Assembly: GCA_014526335.1 (NCBI GenBank)
Contig: JACTAT010000060.1
Location: 6,118,898-6,182,897 of the forward strand
Length of the DNA: 64,000 bases
Reading direction: 5' to 3'
Source: Chrysaora quinquecirrha
Lineage: Eukaryota; Cnidaria; Scyphozoa; Semaeostomeae; Pelagiidae
Positions 44,924 through 63,470 of the stretch are shown here, in pieces. A program made the translations under genes and the position numbers. The notes under the pieces are model-generated. The model did no database searches. It saw nothing but the letters and a program-made list of their open reading frames with translations, and was not told where the DNA came from. The first letter of the stretch is position 1. Each line of letters begins with the position of its first letter.

Positions 44924-47900
44924 ATGGCTGAGGCTTTGGAAGGTGGAAGTGATGATCCTGGCGCAACTGCTCTTGCCAGCTTGCTTGCAGCATCAGGTAG
45001 GTTGTTGCAAACTACATGAAATTTATCAGATAAATAATTAAGTATTTGTAAAAATTAATTCAAATAAATCAGTGAACCAAAAGTAAATCATGAAGGACAC
45101 AAAGGCTGCATAAACATGATCATTGACTTGATCCTATATAGCAGGCCTTACATAGGCCTATTGCCAAATGTATCCCCTCCTTACCTGACTGTAATATATT
45201 GAACTTCAATAAATTGAAATGTATGTCATGTGTACAAGACAAATCAATAAACTTGGATACCAATTTCACAGTTTTTCAATAAATGTCCCAATTGAATGCT
45301 TTGCTATGAAGTCCATTTAATGCAGTTCTTTTTATTTTGTGTCAGTTGCAAACCATTAAAGAATTTAAAGCTATTGTGACCACTTTTTCAAATGTTTTCC
45401 CCTGTCAAAGTAGAATATAAGTTTGATAAAGTGGGAAAACTTTGATTTTCACTTAATTTCCTACATGCTCAGACCTCATTGAGACATGCAATGCTATAAG
45501 CTATACATAGCCTACTTGTTCGCAAAAAGAGTTGCTTGTGCAATCAAATACTTTTCTGAGTACAACCTGCAAACTTGAAATGATGGAAGTATCCACAACA
45601 TAAGGACTTGTTGTACTAGTGTATAACTTGTCCATCTATTAGAACACACAAGAGTTTTTAGATGGTTCTTGTTCTTTGTCCATTTAGAACAATTTTCTAG
45701 GTGAAGGTGAAGTGGCATATTTAGCACCAGTAGCTAGGATCTCAGTAGTAGGTTAATGTGACGTCAAACCCTTGCTGTAATGCCACCGCGGCTGGGGCTG
45801 AAATCTTCACCTCGCTGAGCTTCTGACACAGCAAGCCAGCTGGATTCGGACTTGCCCAAGTCGTCTTTGATAAAATGAAGAGACGACTTGTACCGAACAG
45901 CTCATCAATTATTCATAAGACGTGTTGACCTCGCTTAACAACAAGTTTTGTAATAGGACCCAACCGTAAGAAATCGAAAACAATATCAGTATCTTGTCTA
46001 CTATTGGTCAAATATTCTGATCGAAGGTGGCAGCTGCCGGACCGAAAACCGTCCGCCTATCCAGCTATAAGCTATTCAGTACAAGTTGTCTCTTCATTTT
46101 ATCAAAGACGACTTGGGCAAGTCCAGCTGGATTAGACCACAGTGCCACAGCACCTTCAGTCCTTTGATGAATACTTTTTTTATAATCAGGAAAATCGAAA
46201 TCATTTGACTCTTTGGACTCGCTGGATGTTGATTACACTGCCTCGAGAAAAGACAAGGGATCATTTAGATATGAAAGTGGGTATGAACAGAATGAATTTG
46301 GTCTTCCTGAACTGGATGAGGACAACTTGCCAACTCTTGAAAGCATTCTCAATGAACCAGATGACTCTCCATTCCAGATTGATGACAGAAGCCTGCAGCC
46401 AACAGGACTCATTCCTGGCATGCCTGGGATGGTCAAGCAGAATAAACCAAATGACCATGGTTCTGTGTTGAGACATGTTATCTTGAAGAAAATTTCTGGT
46501 CAGATGCTTGATGCCTGTGAACGCAGAGCTGCAGGTTTACCAACAGCTATGGCAGTCTCATCTGTCATAGCAGTAGGCACTCACATGGCCTTGTTCTGGT
46601 ATTTGAGCCACGTGATCAGGCATTGAAGCTTATTCTAGGCACAACAGCTGATGGAGCCAAGTATGGAGCAGTTACTGCCCTTGGTATCAACCTTGATTGC
46701 ACAAGGTTGCTTTGTGGCTATGCCAAAGGACAGATCACAATGTGGGATATCAATAACGGGAATTGCTTGCGTGTAATTACTGATGCACATCCACCTGAGT
46801 TTGCAGTCCTGCATTTGCAATTCACTGATGATTCTACTATTGCTATGTGTAATGACAGCAGTGGCTCTGTCTACAGTTTGAATTTCCGTCGATTTGTCAC
46901 TAGAAGTTGTGAGTCAACATGCTTCTTCTCAGGAAGCAAAGGAGAAGTTTGTGTGATGGCACCTTTGCATTTACATCCTGATATGAAACACAGTCAGCTC
47001 TCTGATACCTCTTTGCTTGCAATGGCATCTCTTACGAAGGTAATAATTGCATCGATGAAGCCATCACCCAAGGCTGTTTTTACAAAGAAGCTTCCAGGTG
47101 CCAGAAATACCCTGCCATTGTTAGGCTGGCAGTTTGCTGTTATTCAAAGAGATGAGAGAGCTAAACATCTGTGTCCTGTTTTGGCATTCGCCCGTGACAA
47201 GACAATCCATTTCTACCAAATATGGAAACAGGATGAAGACTTCCACTGCATTCCTTTCAAGAAGATTGAAACTGAGTATAGCCTTGTTTCAATGCATTGG
47301 ATGAATCCTAAGATCATTGTTACGATTGACGTGCTTGAAAGAATAAGAACAATAGATGTAAAGACAAATGAAGAGCTTGAATGCTTAGATCTTGGTATTG
47401 TTCAACTTGTCTATGGCAGCAGCTATTTCAAGTCCTTATCAACAGGAGGCAATGTAAGCAAGGCTTTGAATGCTGCCAGTGAATATGCATGCTACCATTC
47501 CGTCCAAGTATTCAATGGCCAATTGCTGCTACTTGGTACAAAAACGATTCACTGCCTCACAATCAGAACATGGAAAGACAGAATCAATTATTTCGTTAGG
47601 CAGAATATGTTCCTGGAAGCACTTAAACTTGGATTTTCATTTTATGAAGAAAGAGCTAAAGCTGTTGTTAACCTTGTTGGAAATCGTAGAAAACGCAAGC
47701 AGTATATTGGAGAAGAGATAGCTGAAGTACTGCTGTCATATGTTGATGTATCTATGACAGTTAATTGCCCTAAGACACATGATGAGGGAAAACTAAAGGA
47801 GTATTTCAACAGCTTGGTGCCTACCTGTGTTGAATACTGTATTGCCACCAATAATCTTGAGCTTCTCTTTGGTGAGATCTACGAGAGATTTTCCGAAGAT

Positions 47901-50395
47901 ATTGTGGCAAAACACGTGTTCCTAGAAGGTTTAGAGCCGTATATTCTGGATGATAAAGTTGGGATGCTCACTCCTGTGGTGATGCAGGATTTGGTCGAGC
48001 ATTTTGAGAGAACTGGACAACTTCAAAAGCTCGAATCCTGTTTGGTACATCTGAACGTCACAGCAGTTGATTTGCATCACATGGTAAAGCTTTGCTGGAC
48101 CCATTCGCTGTATGATCTTGCAATATATGTCTACAACAAAGGAATGTCTGATTACATCACCCCACTGGAAGAACTGCTAAGCATTCTGAAGAGCCTTTTA
48201 AAGAACAAGAAGATCCTTGATCAGTCGGAATCTGTGATTGGGTATAAAATCTTAGTATACATCAGTTGCTGCCTAGCAGGGAAGCAATATCCACGTGGAT
48301 TGATATCTCAAGAACTAATACCAAATGTCAAACATGATGTCTTTGAATGCTTGGTGAAAAGAAGGACAAAAGATTCGATGGAAGGAGAGCCATCATTTCC
48401 ATATCTCCACGTGCTTCTGGAGTTTGACACTCGAGAGTTTCTCAATGTCATGTCAATTGCTTTTGAAGAGCCTGAGTTTGATACCGAGATTGGATCCGGT
48501 CTTGTGTCAAAGCGCCAAAGAGTTGTAGATATCTTACTTCAGATTATGGTCACTGATGTGACATTCTCGCCAACACAAGTCGGTTGGCTGTTTACTTTCA
48601 TAGCCAGACAGATGGCTAAGTTTGAGAGCAGCATAAGAGTGAATAAACTGTTATTTGAGCAAGTCTTGGAGTATCTTTCTAATCCTGATGATGACAGCAG
48701 ACATGAGAGAGGCAGCAAGCGTTACTCGAACTACTTGCTGCTGGGGGCCTGAAACAGTTTGATGATGAGAGGATCATAGCTTTGGCTGAGTCAGCGAAAT
48801 TCTACCGGGTCTGTGAAGTGTTGTATGAGAAGAAGAACATGTATTCCAAAGTATTTTCTTGTTATACCAGAGATCCCGCAAGAAAGCATCAGAGCTTTAC
48901 ATATATTGATGAGCTATTGCAGGATGATTCCTTTACGGATTTGCAACGGACGGAAGTCCAAGATGCAGTTTTAGCTGCTTTGAATGAGCTAGTTGAGATA
49001 GACAGCAGTAAAACTGCGAATATGATCGTGAGTCATTTTCCTGAAAGTTTGGATCTTGTTGTTGGTAGATTACAATATGAACCAAAAGTGCAGTACGAAT
49101 TTCTAAAAGGCGTTTTTCAGCCTAAAGAGTCCAGTAAAAAGCAAATGAGACCAAGGGATGTCCTCAGTCCAGACCCGACTACGCATGAGCAGTTTATAGA
49201 GCTGATGTGTCGCTATGATCCAGAGGATGTTTACCCTTATCTGCGAGGCACTGATAACTACCGGTTGGAGCAAAGTCTTGCTATTGTTCAGCGAATGAAA
49301 ATCATTGATGCTAATGCTTTCCTTTTGGAGAAAACAGGCGATATCCAGGGTGCATTTAAACTGCTTCTTGATAACCTGAAGGTTAACGTAGCTGCATTCA
49401 GCCAGAGTTTTGCAGAGGATGATAACCCCATGTTGAGCAGAGAAGGCAGAGAGAAGCGAAGATCACTGAAGAATGCTCTGAATGTCGTTACCCAGCTTTG
49501 TCAAAGAAATTCAGCCAGATTGGACAATGAGGACAGGGAAGCCCTATGGTTTCCGCTCCTCGAGTCAGTGATGGCCCCACAACGTCGAGTTAAAGATGTG
49601 ACTTCCCCGCATTTCATAGCATTCAAAGAGATGACGAAGCAGGTTTTGAGTAGCATGATGGGATATATTGCACTGCCTGCTGTGCTGCAGAAAATCATGC
49701 AGGATCCTGCGTACAATACTGGAAAATTCGGCGAGATTAAAGAGTTGATTCTCGGCATGTTAGATACCTATAACTATGAGCTGACGCTTCTTGAGACGAC
49801 GAAGAATCTACTAGGAAAGGATTTGCACTCGGCGTATTGCAAACAAAAGCAATCATTGTCACAGGGATTCTCGCCAGATGTTTTGCTCTGCGGAGTTTGT
49901 CTTGAGAAATACGGAATGCGCACAACCCCTGATAGCATCAATGACATAACGATATTCAAATGCGGACATTCCTTTCATAAACAATGCCTTGAAGGTGCCA
50001 TTGGTTTCGGTTCAGAGCTGGCCTGTGTTTTATGCAACAAAACAAACGTCATGCTACCCAGTGCGTCTGTCGATACAGACAAGCCGAAATCACCGAGTCC
50101 TCGCTTATCTCGTGGCAAAGCTAAATCACGGAAGAAGAAAGCGGAAACAGACCAGCTGCTTACGCAACAGCAAGTTTTAGCCTTGAGTAATCTTGAGAAG
50201 CAAAATCGAAACGATTCTAAGATGAATTTACTTGCAGATTTCAACACAAATGACAGTTTTCGTGATTGGGCAAGCAGTCGGTCGTCAAGTATTGCGAAAT
50301 CGTTGCCTGCTTCACTTCTGAAGACATCAGAAAATGTTTCACTTGGCGGAAAAGACTTCCGTTTAAAGTTAGCGCCTGGGGCGTTAAATAGATAG
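44924..50395 (+). CDS. VPS8: VPS8, CORVET complex subunit, two exons
   Basis: Subunit of the CORVET tether, which binds Rab5 and promotes early-endosome fusion (family knowledge). Exon 1 is 44924-44996 (MAEALEGG...LLAAS). Exon 2 is 46190-50395 and holds 98% of the coding sequence. Seen: LDEDNLPTLESILNEPDD (family N-terminal motif), LPTAMAVSSVIAVGT, a beta-propeller with SRLLCGYAKGQITMWD-type repeats (here CTRLLCGYAKGQ), FSGSKGEVC, the long helical-repeat middle (YISCCLAGKQYPRG, HFDTREFLN-like FDTREFLNVM), LILGMLDTYNYE, and a C-terminal RING-type domain (CGVC ... FKCGHSFHKQC ... CVLC) near 49888-50036. Two single-base deletions, near 46580 and 48705, split the frame. Corrected length is about 1426 residues, close to human's 1428. 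Identity to the family runs uninterrupted through both shifts. An upstream ATG at 44911 opens a frame that stops after six codons. Confidence 0.96.
45701..46156 (-). mobile_element. tRNA-derived SINE (family 2), split by a MITE
   Basis: Left part 45701-45846 and right part 46125-46156 together match the uninterrupted copy at 56931-57109 (GGTGAAGGTGAA ... GTCAGCTGGATT ... GCCACAGCACCTT). The foldback element 45847-46124 sits between them. Lies in VPS8 intron 1, just before exon 2. Confidence 0.8.
45847..46124. mobile_element. Foldback MITE nested in a SINE, ~9-11 bp duplication
   Basis: Arms GGACTTGCCCAAGTCGTC and GACGACTTGGGCAAGTCC pair, then TTTGATAAAATGAAGAGACG with its complement. AGCTGGATT flanks both sides (45838-45846, 46125-46133); the match can be read as up to 11 bp. 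The duplicated bases occur once in the intact SINE copy at 56931-57109, confirming the insertion. Confidence 0.88.
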
Positions 50396-50555
50396 ATTTA
50401 TAAGAACATTAGATATATGTTAGATATGACTTAACTGAAGTACACAGGGTTTATTGGCAAAATTGCACATTTAGCCTATGTATGATGTAATGCATGATTT
50501 GCTGATTAGAGAATTCGGAATTGCTTTACCGATTTAACGATGTTTTCGACAGTGA

Positions 50556-50561
50556 AATAAA
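50556..50561 (+). terminator. Probable VPS8 poly(A) signal
   Basis: AATAAA about 160 bp after the VPS8 stop codon, the first canonical hexamer on that strand. Confidence 0.5.
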
Positions 50562-50564
50562 GGC

Positions 50565-53249
50565 CTTGCTTAACCAGGAGCCAGGTCGGGCGCGACATTG
50601 TCGTGCGTGACATATCCTCGATGTCTCCCAGTTTATCTACCTCTGAAACTTTGAGGCGTGCAACAAAATTTATAACGAGATACACGCACATTTTCCTGGG
50701 AGACAACAGAAACATTTCTTGTCTCTGCGACTCAGGGGACATGTTTCTCGCTGGTCACTGGTATGTTTAGCCACCCTTGGAGATACGCATGTCTTCGAGT
50801 TTAGCCACAACTTTAGTTTAGCCGTTGCTTAAGATCTAGCAATTTAAGAACTAAGAGACTCGGCTTATAACAATTCTCGTGATGAATTTCATAATTTGCG
50901 TGAAATCAGTTGTGCAATTTTATGATTATGTACCGTTTTCGCAATTAATAGGGACGCGGATGTAACGTTCTTATTAAAGTCTCAAGTCTCCAATCACAGG
51001 GATTGTTTGGTAAAACTCTAAAGCATTGATTTGAAATTATAATTAATATTTATCTAGGGAGGAGAAGAGAGCCACTAGATACTCCCCGTTTTAAGTCTAC
51101 CCCTGTTAAATGATACTGATCCCCCAAGTTTTCCCTTAGATTCCAGCCCCTTAACTCCTTGAATCAAACCTCGGGGGTTGGAAATATATGATTTGGGACT
51201 TATTTTTGAATGCTACTACCGTGTGTGCGACTTGTGGCATGAACATCACTGTCCAACTAAAGCATCAGGGTAGTATATAGTCCTAAGTATTGTCTTGTTT
51301 AAAAGTGACTTAATTAAAATCTCTTTATAAATCATAGATGAAATACCTGTTGATTAGAAATTACAATTTTTAAGGAAAAATTTTGTTTTATGGATAATTT
51401 ATAGTAGTGCGTAGTGTACTAAGTATATTCATCGACAGTCATCTATTATTATTAGAAAATATTTTTCTGTTTTCTCTCATTACTTTTGTGTGCGGTATGA
51501 AATCAATGAAAAGTAGCGAAGAAGGGGTCTGGTCGTACATACTGTAGTATACTGCAGTTGGGGCTGGTGGGGCTGATGCATCATAAGCAGTGCAAGCTAG
51601 GAGACATGTCGCGCGCGACATTGTATTCGTCCTCCGAGTCCCGGAAATAAAAAATGCGTGTCTCTCGCTACAAATTTTTTCGCGCACTTCAAAGTTTCCA
51701 AGGTGGCTAAACTGGGATACATTGAGGGAGCATGTCACGTGTGACAATGTCTCCTATTTTTGCCAGGCCTTTACATTTAGCCATAAAACTTCGCTACCAA
51801 ATATTAACTTTTGCTGATGTCTGCTGATGCACATTAACCCTAAAATTACCCATATACATATGGGTTAAGACCCATTAATCCGTTCTCTGTTTTTTGTGCG
51901 TTTCTTCAATTCGGCGTTTATTCAAAAAATTTGAATTTGCTACCCACTGAAGTACCAAAAGGGGGCGTAATTAGCCCACAAGGGGTTCAGAACATCACTG
52001 CTCCCGGGTCATCTTGTCTCGGCACCTTCCTGTCGTCACTCTCCCCAGTCTCCCTGATGTGTTCATGTTGAACTCCGTCATCGAGATCGAGGAAGGTTTT
52101 TGGAAAGAAAAGAAGGGAGTAATTGAAGTCTTCATTTGCCTGGGAAAAATAAACGATTTACTTGGTTCTGAACAAAGGTCTGCAGATAGAATATATGTTT
52201 ACTGTCGTTTGATTACTTTCTGACTTGATTGGAAGACCCGCTGGTCGAGGCTGTGTAAATTTTGACTTGTAGATAAACGGGTAAGTTGCATTGATCATTG
52301 GTAAGTTGACAGCCGACCCAACCTTGGCTTCAGTCGTCCCTCATTGAGGTTTATTAGTCCGTCGAAATTTGTGATAGGCAATGTTGTGGCTTCACGCGAC
52401 TGATATTTTGAAACACATCTAGTCTGTTTTCATGCGATACTTTGCATTTGGTTATTGAATAAATAGAATGACAAACTGGGAAGGCTTTGAAAATTTATCA
52501 AATTGGGCCTAAACTTAGTCGGCCTCGGCGTGACCCTCACTCCACTGGGTCCGTGGAGCCGCAACATTAACATTAGCAATGTGTAGAGAAAGAAAGGTTG
52601 ACTTTCGTGCTAAGATCAATTTGTGCTGAAATCAAATCAGCAAGGGGTTTCTTGCTTAAAATAACCAATAAAACTCGCAAACAAGCACATTTTGCTTGCA
52701 ACTATTAATTTGACAAATAGAAGAAACAATACAATTCACGTTTACATGAGATGTTCTTTTTGTAAAAATAGACCCTTGTGGTGTAACAGAAGTTCTTTTT
52801 CTATGCTATATTCAACTCTAAAGACTATTGAGACCTGCGAGTTTCTTATCATTTTGGGTCGAGTACTGAAAATTTCTTAACCGATATTGATCTCAGTACT
52901 GAGTTTCTTGTAAACGGGTTTCTTATAAAAAAAAGAGTGTAATGCAATGTATTATGGTCATATGCCCCCTGATGCCATCTTTTACCAAATCATCTATTGG
53001 TAGTTTGTCCCTCTTTAACCTGGGTTCAGCCACTATCGGGTCAAAATATGCCAAGAGGTTGAAAACAAGGGTGCAAAAGAGCAGTATCAGGTTGCGTTTC
53101 CATGTCAGAAATTGCCTGAGTTCGAAACTGAGTAAAAATACAATTAATGGAATTATTTGCTTTGTCATGACATTAAATCAACTTGTTTAATTCTTTATTT
53201 AGTGTTGGTATAGGTTGTAATATTTGTCCTTTATTTTTAGGTATCAAAA
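50565..53249. other. Intergenic region between VPS8 and RAB14
   Basis: 2.7 kb. Two related inverted sequences lie at about 50570-50770 and 51590-51790 (CGCGCGACATTGT and CTGGGAGACA-type motifs; ending near GTTTAGCC and CATTTAGCC). A fragment near 52880-52945 has TTCTTATAAAAAAAAGAGTG, the end motif of the 32949 element. Because a splice acceptor (TTTTTAG) directly precedes the RAB14 ATG, a non-coding 5' exon of RAB14 probably lies here, but I cannot place it. Confidence 0.55.
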
Positions 53250-59993
<6,744 letters not shown>

Positions 59994-60056
59994 TCAGTTT
60001 TTACTTGATATTCCCTTTCTACGAACAACTATGATTGCCTGCGATTTAATAATATG

Positions 60057-60062
60057 AATAAA
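60057..60062 (+). terminator. Probable RAB14 poly(A) signal
   Basis: AATAAA 64 bp after the RAB14 stop codon. Confidence 0.65.
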
Positions 60063-61009
60063 TTTGAAAAAATTGTCAGTTTATGCGAAAAATTGCCCAT
60101 CCAGAAATTTACTTTAATTAACTAGGAGAACGGTAGTAATTATTAAAAAATCACGTTATTGTTAGGGAATTCTCTGGACACTGTAATACCCACTTAATCT
60201 ACTAGTTGGTAACGGAAAATATTTTTTATTCATAAAGCCTATGTTGCCATAAATACCGTATTACTTGGATTAAAAGCCCCCTCTTAAAGGCCCCTAGAAT
60301 AAACGTCACCTCTAAAACCTGTATTATTTAATAAACGACCTCTCCATTAGTCAGTCCCCTTAACTACCAAGGTGGTGTTTTTCTACACATTGGTGGTTTT
60401 CAGTTGATAACCAACTCAACAAGGGTACAATCCAGGATCAGCTATTATGGAAATTTAGAAACAAGTACTAGGCTTTCTTTCTCTAGAGTTTTTCTTGCCT
60501 TTCCACGCTCACTAGAATCAAATTTGAAATTTGGAACCTTTTTTGATTAATAGTCTTGATGGAGGAAATTCGGTACTGTCATAGTCCTAGATAAACCCCT
60601 TGCAAGCATTGCATAGTCCCTTTTATGTCGTGGAAAGCATAGTCGACTTTAGAATTTTAAATCGGGCCCTGATTTTTCCCTGTAATTATTGCCTGTTTGT
60701 AGACTCGTAAATTTTCAACAAGATTTCACGATGAAGTTCTTCTGTATTCGAGTCTGCACGGTGGCAAAGTAATTTATATTATTCACTGTTCTGTAGTGTA
60801 TTTCGCTGTCATCTTTGTGGGTATTAAAAATTCTTGCCAACATAAAGGACATAAGAACTTTTATATTCAGTTTAGATACCAAATGTACTCGCGTATTTCA
60901 TTGTGAAAATAAAAATTTAGATAAGTAATATTATGAAATTACTAATTTTCTCTGCCTGATGTCTCGAATTTGATTGATCTATTTCCTTCAAGCTCGAGCG
61001 GACTTTATA
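60063..61009. other. Intergenic sequence, no gene seen
   Basis: About 950 bp downstream of RAB14. I find no domain-bearing frame and no clear repeat boundary. Confidence 0.5.
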
Positions 61010-61262
61010 GGCCCTGACCAAACAAACATTTGAAGTTTACATGGCAAGCAATTGTTTTACCGATTGGCCACGTCGCAAAACATTTCTCGTCAATAATTTT
61101 GTCTCTGCTTCAAACAAAACACTTTTTCAAAACATTGCCCAACCATTGGAATAGCTCAGCCAGTTCGGTTTGGCAGCAATGTTTGCGATGTGGCCAAACG
61201 TCCAAACATTACATGATGAGCAAATTTCAAATGTTTCGTTCCTCCACTGTTTTTGGTTAATT
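61010..61262. repeat. TTTG-rich dispersed repeat copy
   Basis: Starts GGCCCTGACCAAACAAACAT and contains GATGTGGCCAAACGTCCAAA, matching the family described at 38505-39266. Confidence 0.65.
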
Positions 61263-61339
61263 GTGACAAAGAAATAAGGTTGCATAGAAAATTGCCTGAT
61301 AACCAGGCCCTATTTCAAAGGAAATAGTGCTATTTCCAA

Positions 61340-61680
61340 GCTAGTCATCTAGTAAGTTAGTTTGTTTGTTTGTAAGTTATATACTCAGTTAGTTTGATAG
61401 TTAGTTAGTTATTAAGCATAGCTTGTAAGTTAGGTAGTTAGTTAGCTAGTTAGTTAGTTAACTAAATAGTTGGCTATTTAGTTAGATAGTTGGCTAGATA
61501 GTGGGTTGGTTGGTTAGTTAGTTAGTTAGTTAGTTTGTTAGTTAGTTACTTTGTTAGTTAGTTAGTTAGTTAGTAGACATAGCTAGTTAGCTAGTTAGTT
61601 AGTTAGTTAACTGGTTAGCTAGTTAGTTTGTTAGTATGTTAATTTGTTAGTTAGTTTGTTTGTTAGTTAGTTAGTTAGTT
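61340..61680. repeat. TTAG tetranucleotide microsatellite, left block
   Basis: GTTAGTTA units with TTTG and CTAG variants, ending exactly at the foldback element that follows. A second block lies at 63190-63470. Confidence 0.95.
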
Positions 61681-61951
61681 ACTTTAAGCCTGCTTTTACC
61701 ATAGTACCAGATTAGCCTTGGTTAAGATTCTTCCTCCCATGACCTGTACCATCGCTGAACTTTTGCTAGAGTCCGGGAGGTTTAGGGATGCCATGGAGGA
61801 CTTACCTCCCGGACTCTAGCAAAAGTTCAGCGATGGTAGACAGGTCACATGGTTCTGTGAAGGCGATGAATTCTTGGAGGAAGAATCTTGTCTTGCCAAG
61901 GCTAATCTGGTACTATGGTAAGCTGGCTGCTCATGAAAGCAGGCTTAAAGT
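61681..61951. mobile_element. Foldback element, second member of the 12885 family
   Basis: Ends ACTTTAAGCCTGCTTT and AAAGCAGGCTTAAAGT are inverted. The central hairpin CTAGAGTCCGGGAGGT with GCCATGG in its loop region is shared with 12885-13215, as is the AGCCTTGG/CCAAGGCTAA pair. An open frame over its right half is an accident of the hairpin. Confidence 0.85.
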
Positions 61952-62099
61952 TAAAAAGCTAGTCTTATGAAATAAATATCATTAGCAAAATCAAAACAAT
62001 CATTGATTGAAGATACAAAACTATGGGTAAAATGTGGATATGTTCAGTTGAGTAAGGAGACCCAAGAAACTTAAATCTATTTGTCTGAGCTGAAAAATT

Positions 62100-62290
62100 G
62101 TTTATTGACAACAATCATCATAATCATCATAACCATCATCTTCATAATCACATCATCATCATAATCAGCATCATCACTACTATCATTGTCATTGTTATCA
62201 TCATCATCATAATCATCATCTCCGTAATTTTCATCATGCCATCTAAATCATATTAGACACCATCATCATCATCATCATCATCTCCACAAT
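62100..62290. repeat. ATC trinucleotide microsatellite
   Basis: Imperfect CATCATCAT units with other short interruptions. Confidence 0.9.
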
Positions 62291-62439
62291 CATCACAAAT
62301 TCAATAATCGTTCCTTTCCTCCTATTCAACAGAAAACTCTAAAACTTCAATTTCAAATGCCCTTCATGAAAAAAATGTTCTACTCACTAAATCTTGACTT
62401 TTTGGTGTTAGAACTCTGTCTTGTTCAAAGGAACCCAAA

Positions 62440-63190
62440 AAAATTTAGGCCTATTTGAGTTTCACTTCGTGTTTGTTTTGTTTACATTGCGTGCACAGTG
62501 ATTTAAAAATTTTCAACTGTGTTGTTAGTGGAAAAATTTTATGCGAAACTCGGAGAAAAACACAACTCTTACCGTGGGGATTCGGAAACTCATCAAAGCA
62601 AGAAATCTTCCTGAAGCCCGCAAGAATATGGGTAAGATTCCTCGTCAGATTGCAAAATAAATTCAAGCGTCTTTTCATCTGACCGGAAGAAAATCCAAAG
62701 AGTCTGGATGCGTGATAAATCATGGGAAATAATCGTGGAATCAACAGCAGAAATAATATCCAACTTTTTGAAGAAATTTTAGGAGACATTTACAGCAAGA
62801 CTTCTGGGAAGAAAATCGAGTAGTTTTGCATATTTCCTCCATTTGAAATACTGAGATAATTTTAGGCCGAATGCGAGCTCAATAACATAGAAAAATACTT
62901 CCGCAGGACAAAAGAATCACTGTGCGTGTGGTGAGAGGAACAATAGATGGCCGCCATGAAAATCAAAACTTTTTTGAGCCGAGAGAAAATCGAAATTTTA
63001 ACCAACTTATAGGTTTCAAAACGCTTAGCAAAATCTTAAAACAGTGTCCGGCCAGAAACGGGATCGATTAAAAAAAGAAGCGCATTTCTAGGTGGCCTAG
63101 GGAAAAAGCCTTTGCTGTTGAATCGAAAAGTGAGCCATAACAATGGAAAACCTGATTTGCATAATAAGAAGATTAGTAATAGAGATATAG
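62440..63190 (-). mobile_element. Diverged copy of LINE tail plus 1.33-kb unit
   Basis: On the minus strand from 63190: GTTATGGCTC...TTCGATTCAAC matches the LINE 3' tail at 9370-9432. AAAGGCTTTTTCCCTAGGCC to ATGGCGGCCATCTATTG matches 9447-9620. A second block with GATTTCTTGCTTTGATGAG-like sequence matches 10640-10690. The middle of the unit is missing or unalignable by eye. The peptide frame 62451-62789 is not a recognised protein. Confidence 0.7.
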
Positions 63191-63470
63191 CTAGTGAGCT
63201 AGTTAGTTAGTTAGTTTAACTGGTTAGTTAGTTAGTTTGTTAGCGTGTTAATTTGTTAGTTTGTTAGTTTCATAGTTAGTAACTAACCATGGCTTGTAAG
63301 TAAGTTAGTTAGTTACCTAGTTAAGTATTTAGTTAACTAGTTAGTTATTTAAATAAATGGTTACTATGTTAGTTAGTTAGTTGGTTAGTTAGCTATCTAA
63401 ATAGGTTGTAAGCTAGTAAGATAGTTAGATATTTAGTTAGTTAGTTATCAAGCTAGTTAGTTAGTTAAAT
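63190..63470. repeat. TTAG tetranucleotide microsatellite, right block
   Basis: GTTAGTTA units with AACTGG and TTTG variants, directly abutting the end of 62440-63190. Confidence 0.95.
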
